Assembly: GCA_016927475.1 (NCBI GenBank)
Contig: JAFGMO010000060.1
Span: 1-64,000, forward strand
Length of the DNA stretch: 64,000 nt
Origin: Candidatus Aminicenantota bacterium
GTDB taxonomy: Bacteria > Acidobacteriota > Aminicenantia > Aminicenantales > Aminicenantaceae
Direction of reading: 5' to 3'
Below are positions 17,446 through 26,103 of this stretch, one piece after another; within the stretch, counting starts at the first letter, position 1, and each line of letters opens with the position of its first letter. The notes under the pieces are model-generated. The model had not been told where the DNA came from. It ran no database searches and saw only the letters and a list, made by a program, of their open reading frames with translations. The position numbers were made by a program, and so were the translations under genes.

Positions 17446-18807
17446 TCACTCGGACACAGAATTTTTGGTGTCTTTGTCGGTCCGGTTCAAATAGCGCATG
17501 AGGGCTAAATAGACCCAGTCTTCCAATATAAAAACATCCGTTTTTTTCTTGTCGATCTTGGTACGGCTCGCAAAAGCTGCTTTTGCTTTTACAAGGATCA
17601 CTCCCAGACGAAACTGTTCTTCACTCCTGGGAACAAGCACATTCTGTCCACTCCGTACAAACCGTATCGCTTTGATCACATCCCTTATGAATTGGTTCCG
17701 CATCTCCTCATCGACCGCCTGTCCAAGAAGAGCGGCGTTTACCCAGCCGGAGATGTTCTCCCGGACAACCGGTTCTTGTTCAGACGGCAGTTTTTCGCTC
17801 TTTTTAATAGGGATGTCTTCTCTCCTGTAGTCGACCAGCGCAGCCCCGATAGCCACGATAAGAACAAAAAGATCTATAAAAATAGAAAGGCCGAGGGCAA
17901 AGATAGTCGGGTAATCACTGCGTGTTAATTTATGATCTCTTTTAAAAATTTTCCGAAGGTCATCAAAAGCATAAACCTGTTTTTCTTCCCGGATGACATT
18001 GTCTCTTGCAAAATCTTCATAATCGGGGGATATGGGAAGCGCAATTTCCCGGCAAAGAACGGATTCGAGGTCGCTCTTGGGAATGCCGGCAACCAGCTGA
18101 TCAAGAGCCGTCAGCCTTTCCCGGTTACTCAAATTCTCAGATAAAACAGGACTGGTCAGCCAGGTATTATCTCTGAATTCCGTTAAGCGGATCTTTATTT
18201 TTTCTAAAGCATTGTATTCTTCTTCAAGGGCTCCATGTATCAATTCCCTTCCCGGACCTTGATGATAGGGCTTTCTAAAATTTTTTTCCCATTGATCGAT
18301 TTTTGTCCGGACACGGCGGCATACGTTCTGAAGGTAGCAATGGTCTTCTTCATCGCATATTTTGGTGGCCCAGCCTCTTTTCTCTTCCATCTCGAGCCAG
18401 TTGGCCAGTCTGGTAACGAGTATTTCACTTTCATTGATCCCTTCATTGAGAATACCGCCGAAAAAGGTTGTTTTTATCCTGATGTCGTCAAAAAGCTGCC
18501 TTTGTGTTTCTCTGGGTTTCACCTTTTCCACCAGTTCACTCTGGAGGAATACAAAACTGAATGTCACGGAAAATATCATCGCAACAAAATAAAGACCGAT
18601 GATGAGGGGCCTGATTTGGTTATTCCCAAATCCAATCAACCAGGCAAGTCCGAACAAACCCATTTGGACGGCCAATGCCAGGGGAATGGCCAGGAGGAAA
18701 GAGATATAATAAAGGAGTCCGAATGATGTCGTGAAAAAAGATACAGTGGCGGAAATGATTGCTGACACAAGTAAAATGGTCCAAAACCTCTCTCGTTTTT
18801 TGATCAT
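17446..18807 (-). CDS. Uncharacterised membrane protein with large helical domain
   Basis: This 453-residue protein is not a recognised family. Three hydrophobic helices occupy the N-terminus (about 9-33, 36-58, 66-90), followed by a roughly 200-residue charged, helical region (about 95-295) with few hydrophobic runs, then a fourth helix (IFALGLSIFIDLFVLIVAIG, near 300-325) and a basic C-terminal domain of about 120 residues. The topology suggests a large extracytoplasmic sensor-like loop and a cytoplasmic tail. The start ATG has GAGAGGAAA upstream. A weak inverted repeat CTCGT/ACGAG lies in the leader. No operon partner is evident. Confidence 0.7.
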   Translation of the reverse strand: MIKKRERFWTILLVSAIISATVSFFTTSFGLLYYISFLLAIPLALAVQMGLFGLAWLIGFGNNQIRPLIIGLYFVAMIFSVTFSFVFLQSELVEKVKPRETQRQLFDDIRIKTTFFGGILNEGINESEILVTRLANWLEMEEKRGWATKICDEEDHCYLQNVCRRVRTKIDQWEKNFRKPYHQGPGRELIHGALEEEYNALEKIKIRLTEFRDNTWLTSPVLSENLSNRERLTALDQLVAGIPKSDLESVLCREIALPISPDYEDFARDNVIREEKQVYAFDDLRKIFKRDHKLTRSDYPTIFALGLSIFIDLFVLIVAIGAALVDYRREDIPIKKSEKLPSEQEPVVRENISGWVNAALLGQAVDEEMRNQFIRDVIKAIRFVRSGQNVLVPRSEEQFRLGVILVKAKAAFASRTKIDKKKTDVFILEDWVYLALMRYLNRTDKDTKNSVSE

Positions 18808-18986
18808 GTTATATTTCCTCTCGTTTAATATTACGAGGAGCGAACATAAGAAGTTTCCTTAATTTTTTTAATCCCACTGCCAAAATGGGGACGAGGAATT
18901 TTCATTAGATACAAGAAGTTAATACAAAAAACAGACCCGAAAATGACCTTCAAAGCCGATTTTAACCCACATTTTCCGAATTTTGT

Positions 18987-20162
18987 TTACCGGGAAAAAC
19001 GCAGCCGGTCCCAATTTTTAATCCTGTATCTGATGACCTTCACCATGCCGGTTTCTTCCGAGTATGTCGTGTGGTATAAAAAACCGTTTTTGATAGCCAT
19101 GGGAATAAAGGGAAGCTGTGTCGTGTAGAGGAAATAACCATCGTTTCCGAAGATATCGAACTCCATCATATGGCTGTCGTCCAGGACGGACTTGCATTTA
19201 CGGATGTATATTCTGCCTTTGTCGTCCACACGTATTCTGTCGAAAAACGGACGGTGTTTCGGCAGATTGGCCATTTTTTCGATAGTATTTTTCGACCAAC
19301 TATAACCGGCCTTAGCTGAGTTTTGGAACAATTCTTTTAAAATTCTATTTTTTTCTTTGCTGGTGACGGGGTGTGCGGCTTCATCCTTTTCGAAAACGAG
19401 GATATTTTTTCCCGTCCAATCGACGATGTAAAACTTATATTCCGGGGTATGTCCGAAGATGAAACCCCTGTCGCCGAAAGCCCATAGCCGTATCGAGGAC
19501 GAATAATCATGGGAAACGGTCGTGCCTGTCTCATGTACGGGCAAACCAGGGAACTCGGCGATTCTTTTGACTGTTTTTCCTGCTGAATCCACGATGTTGA
19601 CGACTAGTTTCTCCCCTTTCTCTTTCATTGGCCGGCAGGAAATCGCAAAATTTCCTTCCCCGTCCGGGACAAAATTCATATAGAAATAGGGGATAACCGT
19701 CTTCCTCACGAATGTGCCTTTGGGATCGAACATGTGGATTTTGACCATTTCCCCGACATAAATGTTGGTCTTTTTATCTAAGGCCAGAATAATCGGCATT
19801 TCAAATTCGCCGGGGCCCTGTCCCTGTCTTCCGAGAGATTGCAGGTATTTTCCTGTTTTATCATATTTGCGGATGCAGTGAGCCCCGGCGTCGAGAACGT
19901 AAATGTTGCCTTGTTCATCCGCATTGATATCCCAGACTTTGTAAAAAAGAGTTTCTTTGTCAGTGTTACTGCCGAGAACTAAATCTTCTTCAATATCGAG
20001 CTCCACACTTCCGTAAAGGGGCGTCTGGGGGTTTTTTATAACTGGGGGGTCACTTTGGCCGGTTATTGCATCATCGAAAGCCGAGGAATATCCGGAAGAC
20101 AAACCGAAGCTGCAGAATATAAAACAAGCAAAAATGACAAAAAATGGGACCTGCGTTTTCAT
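18987..20162 (-). CDS. Secreted 6-bladed beta-propeller protein
   Basis: This 391-residue protein has a signal peptide (FFVIFACFIFCSFGLSSG). The body shows NHL-like blades, for example WDINADEQGNIYVLDAG followed by CIRKYDKTGKYLQSLGRQGQ (NHL consensus with G-QGPGEFEMP), and IRVDDKGRIYIRK near the end. It matches the six-bladed propeller family common in Bacteroidota and Aminicenantes, thought to act as extracytoplasmic binding scaffolds. AAAAAGGAG precedes the ATG. It is divergent from the TetR operon across 212 bp and has no obvious operon partner. Confidence 0.82.
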   Translation of the reverse strand: MKTQVPFFVIFACFIFCSFGLSSGYSSAFDDAITGQSDPPVIKNPQTPLYGSVELDIEEDLVLGSNTDKETLFYKVWDINADEQGNIYVLDAGAHCIRKYDKTGKYLQSLGRQGQGPGEFEMPIILALDKKTNIYVGEMVKIHMFDPKGTFVRKTVIPYFYMNFVPDGEGNFAISCRPMKEKGEKLVVNIVDSAGKTVKRIAEFPGLPVHETGTTVSHDYSSSIRLWAFGDRGFIFGHTPEYKFYIVDWTGKNILVFEKDEAAHPVTSKEKNRILKELFQNSAKAGYSWSKNTIEKMANLPKHRPFFDRIRVDDKGRIYIRKCKSVLDDSHMMEFDIFGNDGYFLYTTQLPFIPMAIKNGFLYHTTYSEETGMVKVIRYRIKNWDRLRFSR

Positions 20163-20282
20163 TTGTTTCTCCTTTTTGATTTAAACGTTCCCGGAAAAAC
20201 AAGAGTTGCGATTTCATGAAGGTTTTTTGTTATTGATGATTCCTCTAGCAGGATTTCCGCATCCTTATATAAAAAATAAAAC

Positions 20283-20321
20283 TTGACAAATGTTTACGAT
20301 AGAATTAGTATATTTACTAAT
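20283..20321 (+). promoter_or_regulatory. TetR-operon promoter with overlapping operator
   Basis: TTGACA (20283-20288), 17 nt, then TAGTAT (20306-20311). An 18-bp perfect inverted repeat ATTAGTA-TATT-TACTAAT (20304-20321) covers the -10 box and start site, the usual placement of a TetR-family operator. The predicted leader is about 55 nt. Confidence 0.6.
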
Positions 20322-20374
20322 AAGGTAATATAATACAATAAACGTATAGTTATAGTTATATAGTATAAAAGAGA

Positions 20375-20986
20375 ATGAACAAAAAAGGAACGATAAAAAA
20401 AACCGCAAGCAAAAAATGCCGGCAAATCATCGATACCGCCCGGAACCTCTTCTGGTTTCATGGGCTGAGGCGGGTTTCGGTGGAAGAAATCTGTCAAACG
20501 GCCGGCGTCAGCAAGATGACCTTTTATAAGTATTTCAAAAACAAAATCGATCTCATTCTTTTTATTTTGAATGAAATGTTCCGTGAGGGAGTCACCAGAT
20601 ATAAAGGTATCATGGCTCAGAATGTCCCTTTTGCGGAAAAAGCTAAAGAAGTGATCCGGATGAAACTGGAAGGCACCAAAGATTTCAGCCAGGAAATGCT
20701 GAAGGACCTGATGCAGGGAAACATACCCGAAGTAGCTGAGCTGATGCAGAGCATGAAAGAAAAAAATTATAAGCTTATTCTCGATGATATGTTTGAGGCT
20801 CAAAAAAAAGGAGAAATTCGAAGGGATATCAATCTTCAGTTTATTCCTTATTTTCTCAACAAGATGGCTGATATGGCGGGAGATGAGCAGATGATAAGCA
20901 TGTATGAATCGCCACAGTCCTTGACGGCGGAGCTCATCAATTTCTTTTTTTATGGAATCCTGACGGAAAAAGGTGAGGACAAATGA
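20375..20986 (+). CDS. TetR-family transcriptional repressor
   Basis: This 203-residue repressor has its HTH at about 34-58, reading VSVEEICQTAGVSKMTFYKY, the classic TetR_N signature. The C-terminal helical domain should bind an inducer and mediate dimerisation; its ligand cannot be inferred. It is the first gene of a six-gene operon whose members overlap or nearly touch, and a perfect operator-like repeat overlaps its own promoter, so it probably represses the entire envelope-transport operon. The stop overlaps the next start by 4 nt. Confidence 0.9.
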   Translation: MNKKGTIKKTASKKCRQIIDTARNLFWFHGLRRVSVEEICQTAGVSKMTFYKYFKNKIDLILFILNEMFREGVTRYKGIMAQNVPFAEKAKEVIRMKLEGTKDFSQEMLKDLMQGNIPEVAELMQSMKEKNYKLILDDMFEAQKKGEIRRDINLQFIPYFLNKMADMAGDEQMISMYESPQSLTAELINFFFYGILTEKGEDK

Positions 20987-22143
20987 AAATCCCCCGCTTC
21001 CCAATGGCCGGATTTTTGACCCATGCGTTCCTTTTTCTTTTTTTTGTTTCATGGGCTCAGCCGCAAACCCTCGATTTCAAAGGTCTCCTTTCCGGATGGG
21101 TCACCGTCAACACGGAACATCTCGGCGAACCTCAGTTCGGCCTGTATTACGTTCCCGAACTTTTGGTCAATCAATCTCTCTCTGAGCATTATTCCTTTGA
21201 TTTTGACCTGTCGCTGAATGCCAACGGAACCTTCCAGCCACAATCCGGCGAAGGGGTTCGAACGAGCGGCGATATCAAGCTCTACAGAATGTGGGGGCGT
21301 TTTTCATCGGAGCGTTTCGAAGCCAGATTAGGGCTCCAAAAGATCAATTTCGGTTCCGCCGCCCTTTTAAGGCCTTTGATGTGGTTTGACCGTATCGATC
21401 CCCGTGATCCACTGCAGATCACGGACGGCGTTTACGGCCTTCTCACGCGGTACTACTTCTTGAACAACGCCAATATCTGGTTATGGGGACTTTACGGCAA
21501 AAAAAACACAAAAGGATGGGAATTTTTTGCGACCGAGGATCGTTCCGTTGAATTTGGCGGGCGCTTTCAGCACCCTCTCGGAAACGGAGAATTAGCTCTG
21601 ACCTATCATCACCGCCGGATAAATCCGGCTCAAAATTTTCCCGGCCTCGATTCGGCTGATGTTTCATCCGTTCCGGAAAACCGGTTCGGGCTGGACGGCA
21701 AATGGGATATCGGCATCGGGTTGTGGTTCGAAGGAGCGCTCACTCATCAGGGCAGCGGGCAGCTTCCCAATCCCTGGCAGAGAGCCGTTACCATCGGATG
21801 CGACTATACCTTCGGTCTCGGCAACGGCCTGAATGTGATTGGGGAGTATTTTGTATACACGAGCAGCCGGGAGATTTTAAGTTCCGGTGAAAGCATGAGA
21901 TTTTTGACCCTGTCGATGAATTATCCATTGAATATACTGGATAATCTAAGCTGTATCTTTTATTATGATTGGGAAAATAAGAATCTTTACAGTTTCCTCA
22001 ACTGGAGACGAACCTATGACCAATGGGTCATCAATATTATCGGTTTCTGGAATCCGGAAGATTTTCAAATTTACGGGAATCTGACGGAGAACAACCTTTT
22101 TGCGGGAAAGGGAATACAGATTATGGTTATTTTTAACCACTGA
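20983..22143 (+). CDS. Outer-membrane beta-barrel protein
   Basis: This 386-residue exported protein has a signal peptide in about residues 1-28 (FLFFVSWAQPQ). The mature part has many short amphipathic strands with aromatic girdles (FELGF-like runs such as RMWGRFSSERFEARLGLQK, WGLYGKKNTKGWEFF) and ends with an aromatic/hydrophobic strand (GIQIMVIFNH), all typical of outer-membrane barrels. No specific porin family is identified. Its position directly before an ABC transporter and a LolA-like carrier suggests it is the outer-membrane component of the same pathway. ATGA overlap with tetR. Confidence 0.72.
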   Translation: MKIPRFPMAGFLTHAFLFLFFVSWAQPQTLDFKGLLSGWVTVNTEHLGEPQFGLYYVPELLVNQSLSEHYSFDFDLSLNANGTFQPQSGEGVRTSGDIKLYRMWGRFSSERFEARLGLQKINFGSAALLRPLMWFDRIDPRDPLQITDGVYGLLTRYYFLNNANIWLWGLYGKKNTKGWEFFATEDRSVEFGGRFQHPLGNGELALTYHHRRINPAQNFPGLDSADVSSVPENRFGLDGKWDIGIGLWFEGALTHQGSGQLPNPWQRAVTIGCDYTFGLGNGLNVIGEYFVYTSSREILSSGESMRFLTLSMNYPLNILDNLSCIFYYDWENKNLYSFLNWRRTYDQWVINIIGFWNPEDFQIYGNLTENNLFAGKGIQIMVIFNH

Positions 22144-22152
22144 GAGGTAACA

Positions 22153-22881
22153 ATGGAAATGAGTAACTCCTTTTTGATCACTACGAAAGATCTTGTCAGG
22201 ACTTTTCCCATGGGCCGTACGAAAATTTTCGCGCTCGACGGTGTGAGCCTGAATTTTAAGGCGGGCGAGTTCGCCGGCCTTGTGGGGCCGAGCGGTTCCG
22301 GGAAAACGACATTCCTCAACATCGTCGGTTCACTCGATTCCCCGACGGAGGGGAGCGCGGTCGTTATGGGCAAAAAAATCGAAACCCTGTCGCACAAACA
22401 GGCGGCCTGGCTGCGCAATAAAAATATCGGATTTATCTTTCAAACATTCAACCTGCTTCCGGTGTACACGGTCTATGAAAATGTCGAATTTACGCTGCTG
22501 CTGCTCAAAATGTCGGCCAATGAGCGCCGCAAAAAGGTCATGCAGGCCTTGGAATGGGTCAAGCTGGCGGACAGGGCAAAATCCAAACCCTCCCAGCTCT
22601 CCGGGGGAGAAAGTCAAAGAGTGGCCGTAGCTAGAGCCGTTGTTAAGGAACCCCCCATTATTCTTGCCGATGAACCGACAGCCAACCTGGATGCTGAGAA
22701 TTCCTACAACATACTTGACACCATGGTGACGCTGAACCGCGAGCTGGGGACAACATTTATTTTTGCCACGCACGACCAAAAGGTCATCAAGTACCTGCGC
22801 CGGAAAATCACATTGTTCGACGGTAAGGTTGCCAAGGATGAGCAGGTCGAGCCGGAAAAAGGGAAAGGAGAAGAACAATGA
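22153..22881 (+). CDS. LolD/MacB-type ABC transporter ATP-binding protein
   Basis: This 242-residue ATPase is complete: Walker A GPSGSGKT (45-52), Q-loop FIFQTFNLLPVYTVYENV, signature LSGGE (149-153), Walker B PIILADEPTANLD (D173, E174) and switch H207 (FATHD). LSGGESQRVAVARA and NLLP are characteristic of the LolD/MacB/FtsE branch, which powers mechanotransmission permeases rather than classic pumps. It should energise the two permeases encoded next, with the downstream start overlapping its stop by 4 nt. Ribosome site GAGAGG. Confidence 0.92.
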   Translation: MEMSNSFLITTKDLVRTFPMGRTKIFALDGVSLNFKAGEFAGLVGPSGSGKTTFLNIVGSLDSPTEGSAVVMGKKIETLSHKQAAWLRNKNIGFIFQTFNLLPVYTVYENVEFTLLLLKMSANERRKKVMQALEWVKLADRAKSKPSQLSGGESQRVAVARAVVKEPPIILADEPTANLDAENSYNILDTMVTLNRELGTTFIFATHDQKVIKYLRRKITLFDGKVAKDEQVEPEKGKGEEQ

Positions 22882-24047
22882 TTATTCCCCGCCTGGCCAT
22901 AAAAAATCTGATGGGAGCGGGAATCCGGACATGGTTGAATGTGGTCGTCCTATCCTTGGCTTTTGTTATCATCATTTTTTTCCAGAGCTTGTATAAAGGA
23001 ATGGGAGATCAGGCTAAAGAGGCCAAGATAGACATTGAATTTGCCGGAGGCCAGTACTGGCATGAAGAGTATGATCCCCTGGATCCCCTGACGCTGGAAG
23101 ACGCCCATGGTTTTGTTCCCGGTCCTCTTCAGGAAAAAGTCGATAAAGGCGAAGCCGCACCCATACTTGTTTCTCAGGCTTCCATATATCCCGAAGGCCG
23201 CCTTCAAACCATTATTCTCAAAGGAATCGACCCGAAACAGACCATTATCGACCTGCCATCAAAATTTCTTGTTCAAGAAGGGGATGACGTTCCGGCCCTT
23301 ATCGGAACCCGTATGGCAAAAAACACGGGATTGAACCAGGGTGATATGATTACGGTTCGCTGGCGGGATGCCAAGGGGACCTTTGACGCACGGGATTTCC
23401 GCATCGTTCAAATCATGAGAACGACGGTGGAAACCGTCGACCAGGGACAAATATGGATTCCCCTGGAGACAATGCGGGAGCTGATGGGCATGGAGAACGA
23501 GGCGAGTCTTGTTGTTGTCGCCAAAAATACGGTAAATATACCGGCGGTACAGGGATGGGAATTTAAGAATCTGGAGTTCTTACTTGCGGACATTGATAAC
23601 CTGATCAAGGCTAAATCGGCCGGCGGGTCCATCATGTATGTCTTTTTACTCCTGCTGGCCATGCTGGCCATTTTCAACACGCAGGTTTTGTCCATTTTCC
23701 GAAGACGGAAAGAAATGGGGACGATGATGGCCCTGGGCTTCACCCGATCCAAAGTCATTCAACTTTTCACCCTTGAAGGGGCCATGCATTCTGTGCTGGC
23801 CGCCATTATCGCCGCCGTCTACGGAATTCCCTTCCTGGTATGGTTCGACAAAACCGGATTTGCCCTGCCTCAGGGGACGGATTTCGGTTTTGCGCTGGGA
23901 GAAAAAATATTCCCGGGATACAGCATCGGTATGGTGGTGGGAACAGTTGTCCTGGTCCTGATGGTAACAACAGTTGTCAGTTTCCTGCCCACGCGTAGGA
24001 TCGCTAAACTCAAACCCACCGATGCCCTGAGAGGGAAGATGTCATGA
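22878..24047 (+). CDS. LolC/LolE-like FtsX-family permease
   Basis: This 389-residue permease has TM1 near 20-40, a MacB-like periplasmic domain (about 45-240), then three FtsX helices (YVFLLLLAMLAIFNTQVL; then near 305-335 and 350-375), with the cytoplasmic coupling segment RRRKEMGTMMALGFTRSKVI that contacts the ATPase. The length is that of LolC/E subunits. It overlaps both neighbours by 4 nt and probably pairs with the next gene as heterodimer. Cargo is unknown; lipoproteins or lipids are the family norm. Confidence 0.88.
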   Translation: MIIPRLAIKNLMGAGIRTWLNVVVLSLAFVIIIFFQSLYKGMGDQAKEAKIDIEFAGGQYWHEEYDPLDPLTLEDAHGFVPGPLQEKVDKGEAAPILVSQASIYPEGRLQTIILKGIDPKQTIIDLPSKFLVQEGDDVPALIGTRMAKNTGLNQGDMITVRWRDAKGTFDARDFRIVQIMRTTVETVDQGQIWIPLETMRELMGMENEASLVVVAKNTVNIPAVQGWEFKNLEFLLADIDNLIKAKSAGGSIMYVFLLLLAMLAIFNTQVLSIFRRRKEMGTMMALGFTRSKVIQLFTLEGAMHSVLAAIIAAVYGIPFLVWFDKTGFALPQGTDFGFALGEKIFPGYSIGMVVGTVVLVLMVTTVVSFLPTRRIAKLKPTDALRGKMS

Positions 24048-25318
24048 TCAAATTTTTGCTCAAAGGAATAATCCGTGACAGATCCCGCAGCCTGTTTCCT
24101 GTTATAACCGTCGTGCTGGGAGTGTCGCTTACCGTCTTGGGATACAGTTATTTTAACGGGGTGATGACCAGCTGGATGCAAACCAGCGCTAAGTTCGAAG
24201 CCGGGCATATGAAAATCATGTCCCGGGCTTACGCAGAGAATGCTGATCAAACTCCCAATGACCTGGCTTTTATCGGTGTTGAGAATCTTTTAGCCGATTT
24301 CAAGAAAGATTTTCCTGAGCTTCTTGTTGCGCCGAGGATCCGGTTTGGCGGGCTCTTTGATATTCCGGATGAACTGGGAGAAACAAAAGCCCAGGGGCCC
24401 ATTATTGGGCTGGCCGTTGATCTTTTTTCGGAAGAAAGTCCTGAAAAAGACATGCTCAACCTGGAAAATGCCGTGGTACGCGGACGCATGCCTCAAAAAT
24501 ATGGTGAGATTCTTATCAGCGACGAATTCGCCCGCCGTTTGAATGTTCTGCCCGGACAAACGTCGACTCTTATCGGCTCGACGATGTACGGAAATATGGC
24601 TGTGGTGAACTTTACCGTTGTTGGTACGCTCCGTTTCGGTGTTTTGGCTATGGACCGCGGGACCATAATCGCCGACCTGGCTGATATTCAAGAGGCCCTG
24701 GATATGAAAGATGCTGCGGGTGAGATCCTGGTTTTTTTTAATGATTTTGTCTACAGGGAAGAGGCCGCCGATAGAATAACGGAAACGTTCAACGAAAAAT
24801 ACTCCGATAAAGATGATGAATTTTCACCGGTGATGGTCACCTTTTACGACCAGGGGGGGATGGCTGATTTTATGGGCATGGTGAGTACCTTTCAGGGTGT
24901 TTTGATCTTCTCCTTCATCGCCGTGATGTCCATTGTCCTCTGGAACGCTGGGCTCATGGGAACGCTCCGGCGGTATGGAGAAATCGGTGTGCGTTTGGCC
25001 GTGGGAGAAGCCAAAGGGCATCTTTACCGCTCCATGATTTTGGAATCGTTGATGATCGGCGTTATCGGCACAATCCTCGGGACCGTCTTGGGCCTGGGTT
25101 TTGCTTATTTTTTACAATCGAAAGGAATCAATCTGGGCAACATGATGCAGAGCTCGAACATGGTCATCAATGAGATCATACGGGCCAAGGTCACGCCGGT
25201 CAGCTACGTTATCGGTTTTGTGCCGGGGCTTTTGGCCACCCTGTTGGGGACATCCATATCGGGACTCGGCATCTATAAGCGGCAGACCTCCCAATTGATG
25301 AAGGAGTTGGAAGTATGA
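24044..25318 (+). CDS. LolC/LolE-like FtsX-family permease (second subunit)
   Basis: This 424-residue permease has TM1 at about 14-36 (SLFPVITVVLGVSLTVLGYS), an extended extracytoplasmic domain to about 280, and three FtsX helices at about 283-305, 328-352 and 385-405. The coupling loop reads RRYGEIGVRLAVGEAKGHLY. The larger periplasmic domain, compared with its partner, recalls the LolC/LolE asymmetry in which only one subunit docks the carrier protein. Start ATG overlaps the upstream stop; its own stop overlaps the next start. Confidence 0.88.
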   Translation: MIKFLLKGIIRDRSRSLFPVITVVLGVSLTVLGYSYFNGVMTSWMQTSAKFEAGHMKIMSRAYAENADQTPNDLAFIGVENLLADFKKDFPELLVAPRIRFGGLFDIPDELGETKAQGPIIGLAVDLFSEESPEKDMLNLENAVVRGRMPQKYGEILISDEFARRLNVLPGQTSTLIGSTMYGNMAVVNFTVVGTLRFGVLAMDRGTIIADLADIQEALDMKDAAGEILVFFNDFVYREEAADRITETFNEKYSDKDDEFSPVMVTFYDQGGMADFMGMVSTFQGVLIFSFIAVMSIVLWNAGLMGTLRRYGEIGVRLAVGEAKGHLYRSMILESLMIGVIGTILGTVLGLGFAYFLQSKGINLGNMMQSSNMVINEIIRAKVTPVSYVIGFVPGLLATLLGTSISGLGIYKRQTSQLMKELEV

Positions 25319-26061
25319 AAAAATTATGTGGGTTTACCTTTTTGATATTTTTATGTGCGGCCGGATGTTTGGCACAGGAATGGCCTTCGGGTGAATGGAT
25401 CCTGGAACGCGTAGATGAAAACATCGGGGCGGATAATAAAGTTTCCATCAGCGAGATGGTCATCCATGGCAGAAGGGGAAGCCGCTCCGTTAAGTCTAAA
25501 TCATGGCTTCAAGGAACAGAAAAGTCGTTTACCGAATATCTGGCCCCCGCTCGTGATAAAGGAACCAAGATGCTCAAACTCGAGGACCAGCTGTGGATAT
25601 ATACGCCTTCAACCGACAGAACGATCAAGATTTCGGGCCATATGCTGAGGCAGTCCGTCATGGGTTCGGACCTTTCTTATGAAGATTTTATGGAAGATCC
25701 TGATCTGACCAATCTTTATGAGGCGAAGGTTATTGCGGAAGAGACATTCAAGGAACGTTCCTGCTGGGTGCTCGAATTGACGTCCAAAGGGGGCGACATC
25801 GCCTATCATTCCCGGAAAATTTGGGTCGACAAGGAACGATTCGTATCGATGAAGGAAGAACGTTTCGCCAAAAGCGGGAAGCTCCTCAAAACTTTTGTCG
25901 TGGAGAAGATCGAGCGGATTCAAAACCGGTGGATACCAACGCATATGATTTTTAAGGATGAGCTCAAGAGCGGAAAAGGAACGGAATTTTTTCTCGAGTC
26001 CTTGGAGATGAATGCCGATATTCCGGATGCCGTATTCACCAAAGCATCCCTGCGAAAATAA
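25315..26061 (+). CDS. LolA-like outer-membrane lipoprotein-sorting carrier
   Basis: This 248-residue exported protein has a signal at about 1-21 (LIFLCAAGCLAQ); whether C18 is lipidated is ambiguous because the lipobox AAGC is weak. The mature chain shows the unclosed beta-barrel pattern of the LolA/LolB superfamily DUF, with DKGTKMLKLEDQLWIYTPST, YEDFMEDPDL, CWVLELTSKG and KIWVDKERFVSMKEE, matching the outer membrane lipoprotein-sorting group (PF17131-like). As the last gene of the operon it probably carries a hydrophobic cargo from the ABC complex to the outer membrane barrel. That pathway is inferred from gene order. Confidence 0.82.
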   Translation: MKKLCGFTFLIFLCAAGCLAQEWPSGEWILERVDENIGADNKVSISEMVIHGRRGSRSVKSKSWLQGTEKSFTEYLAPARDKGTKMLKLEDQLWIYTPSTDRTIKISGHMLRQSVMGSDLSYEDFMEDPDLTNLYEAKVIAEETFKERSCWVLELTSKGGDIAYHSRKIWVDKERFVSMKEERFAKSGKLLKTFVVEKIERIQNRWIPTHMIFKDELKSGKGTEFFLESLEMNADIPDAVFTKASLRK

Positions 26062-26079
26062 CGCCTCTTTCGTTGGCGT
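26061..26079. terminator. Hairpin between convergent operons
   Basis: ACGCC (26061-26065) pairs with GGCGT (26075-26079). Read on the minus strand it is followed by TATTTTC. The short stem and weak T-tract make this tentative, but it sits exactly between two converging stops. Confidence 0.3.
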
Positions 26080-26103
26080 AAGATTCCGGCCTTTAAAAAA
26101 TAC

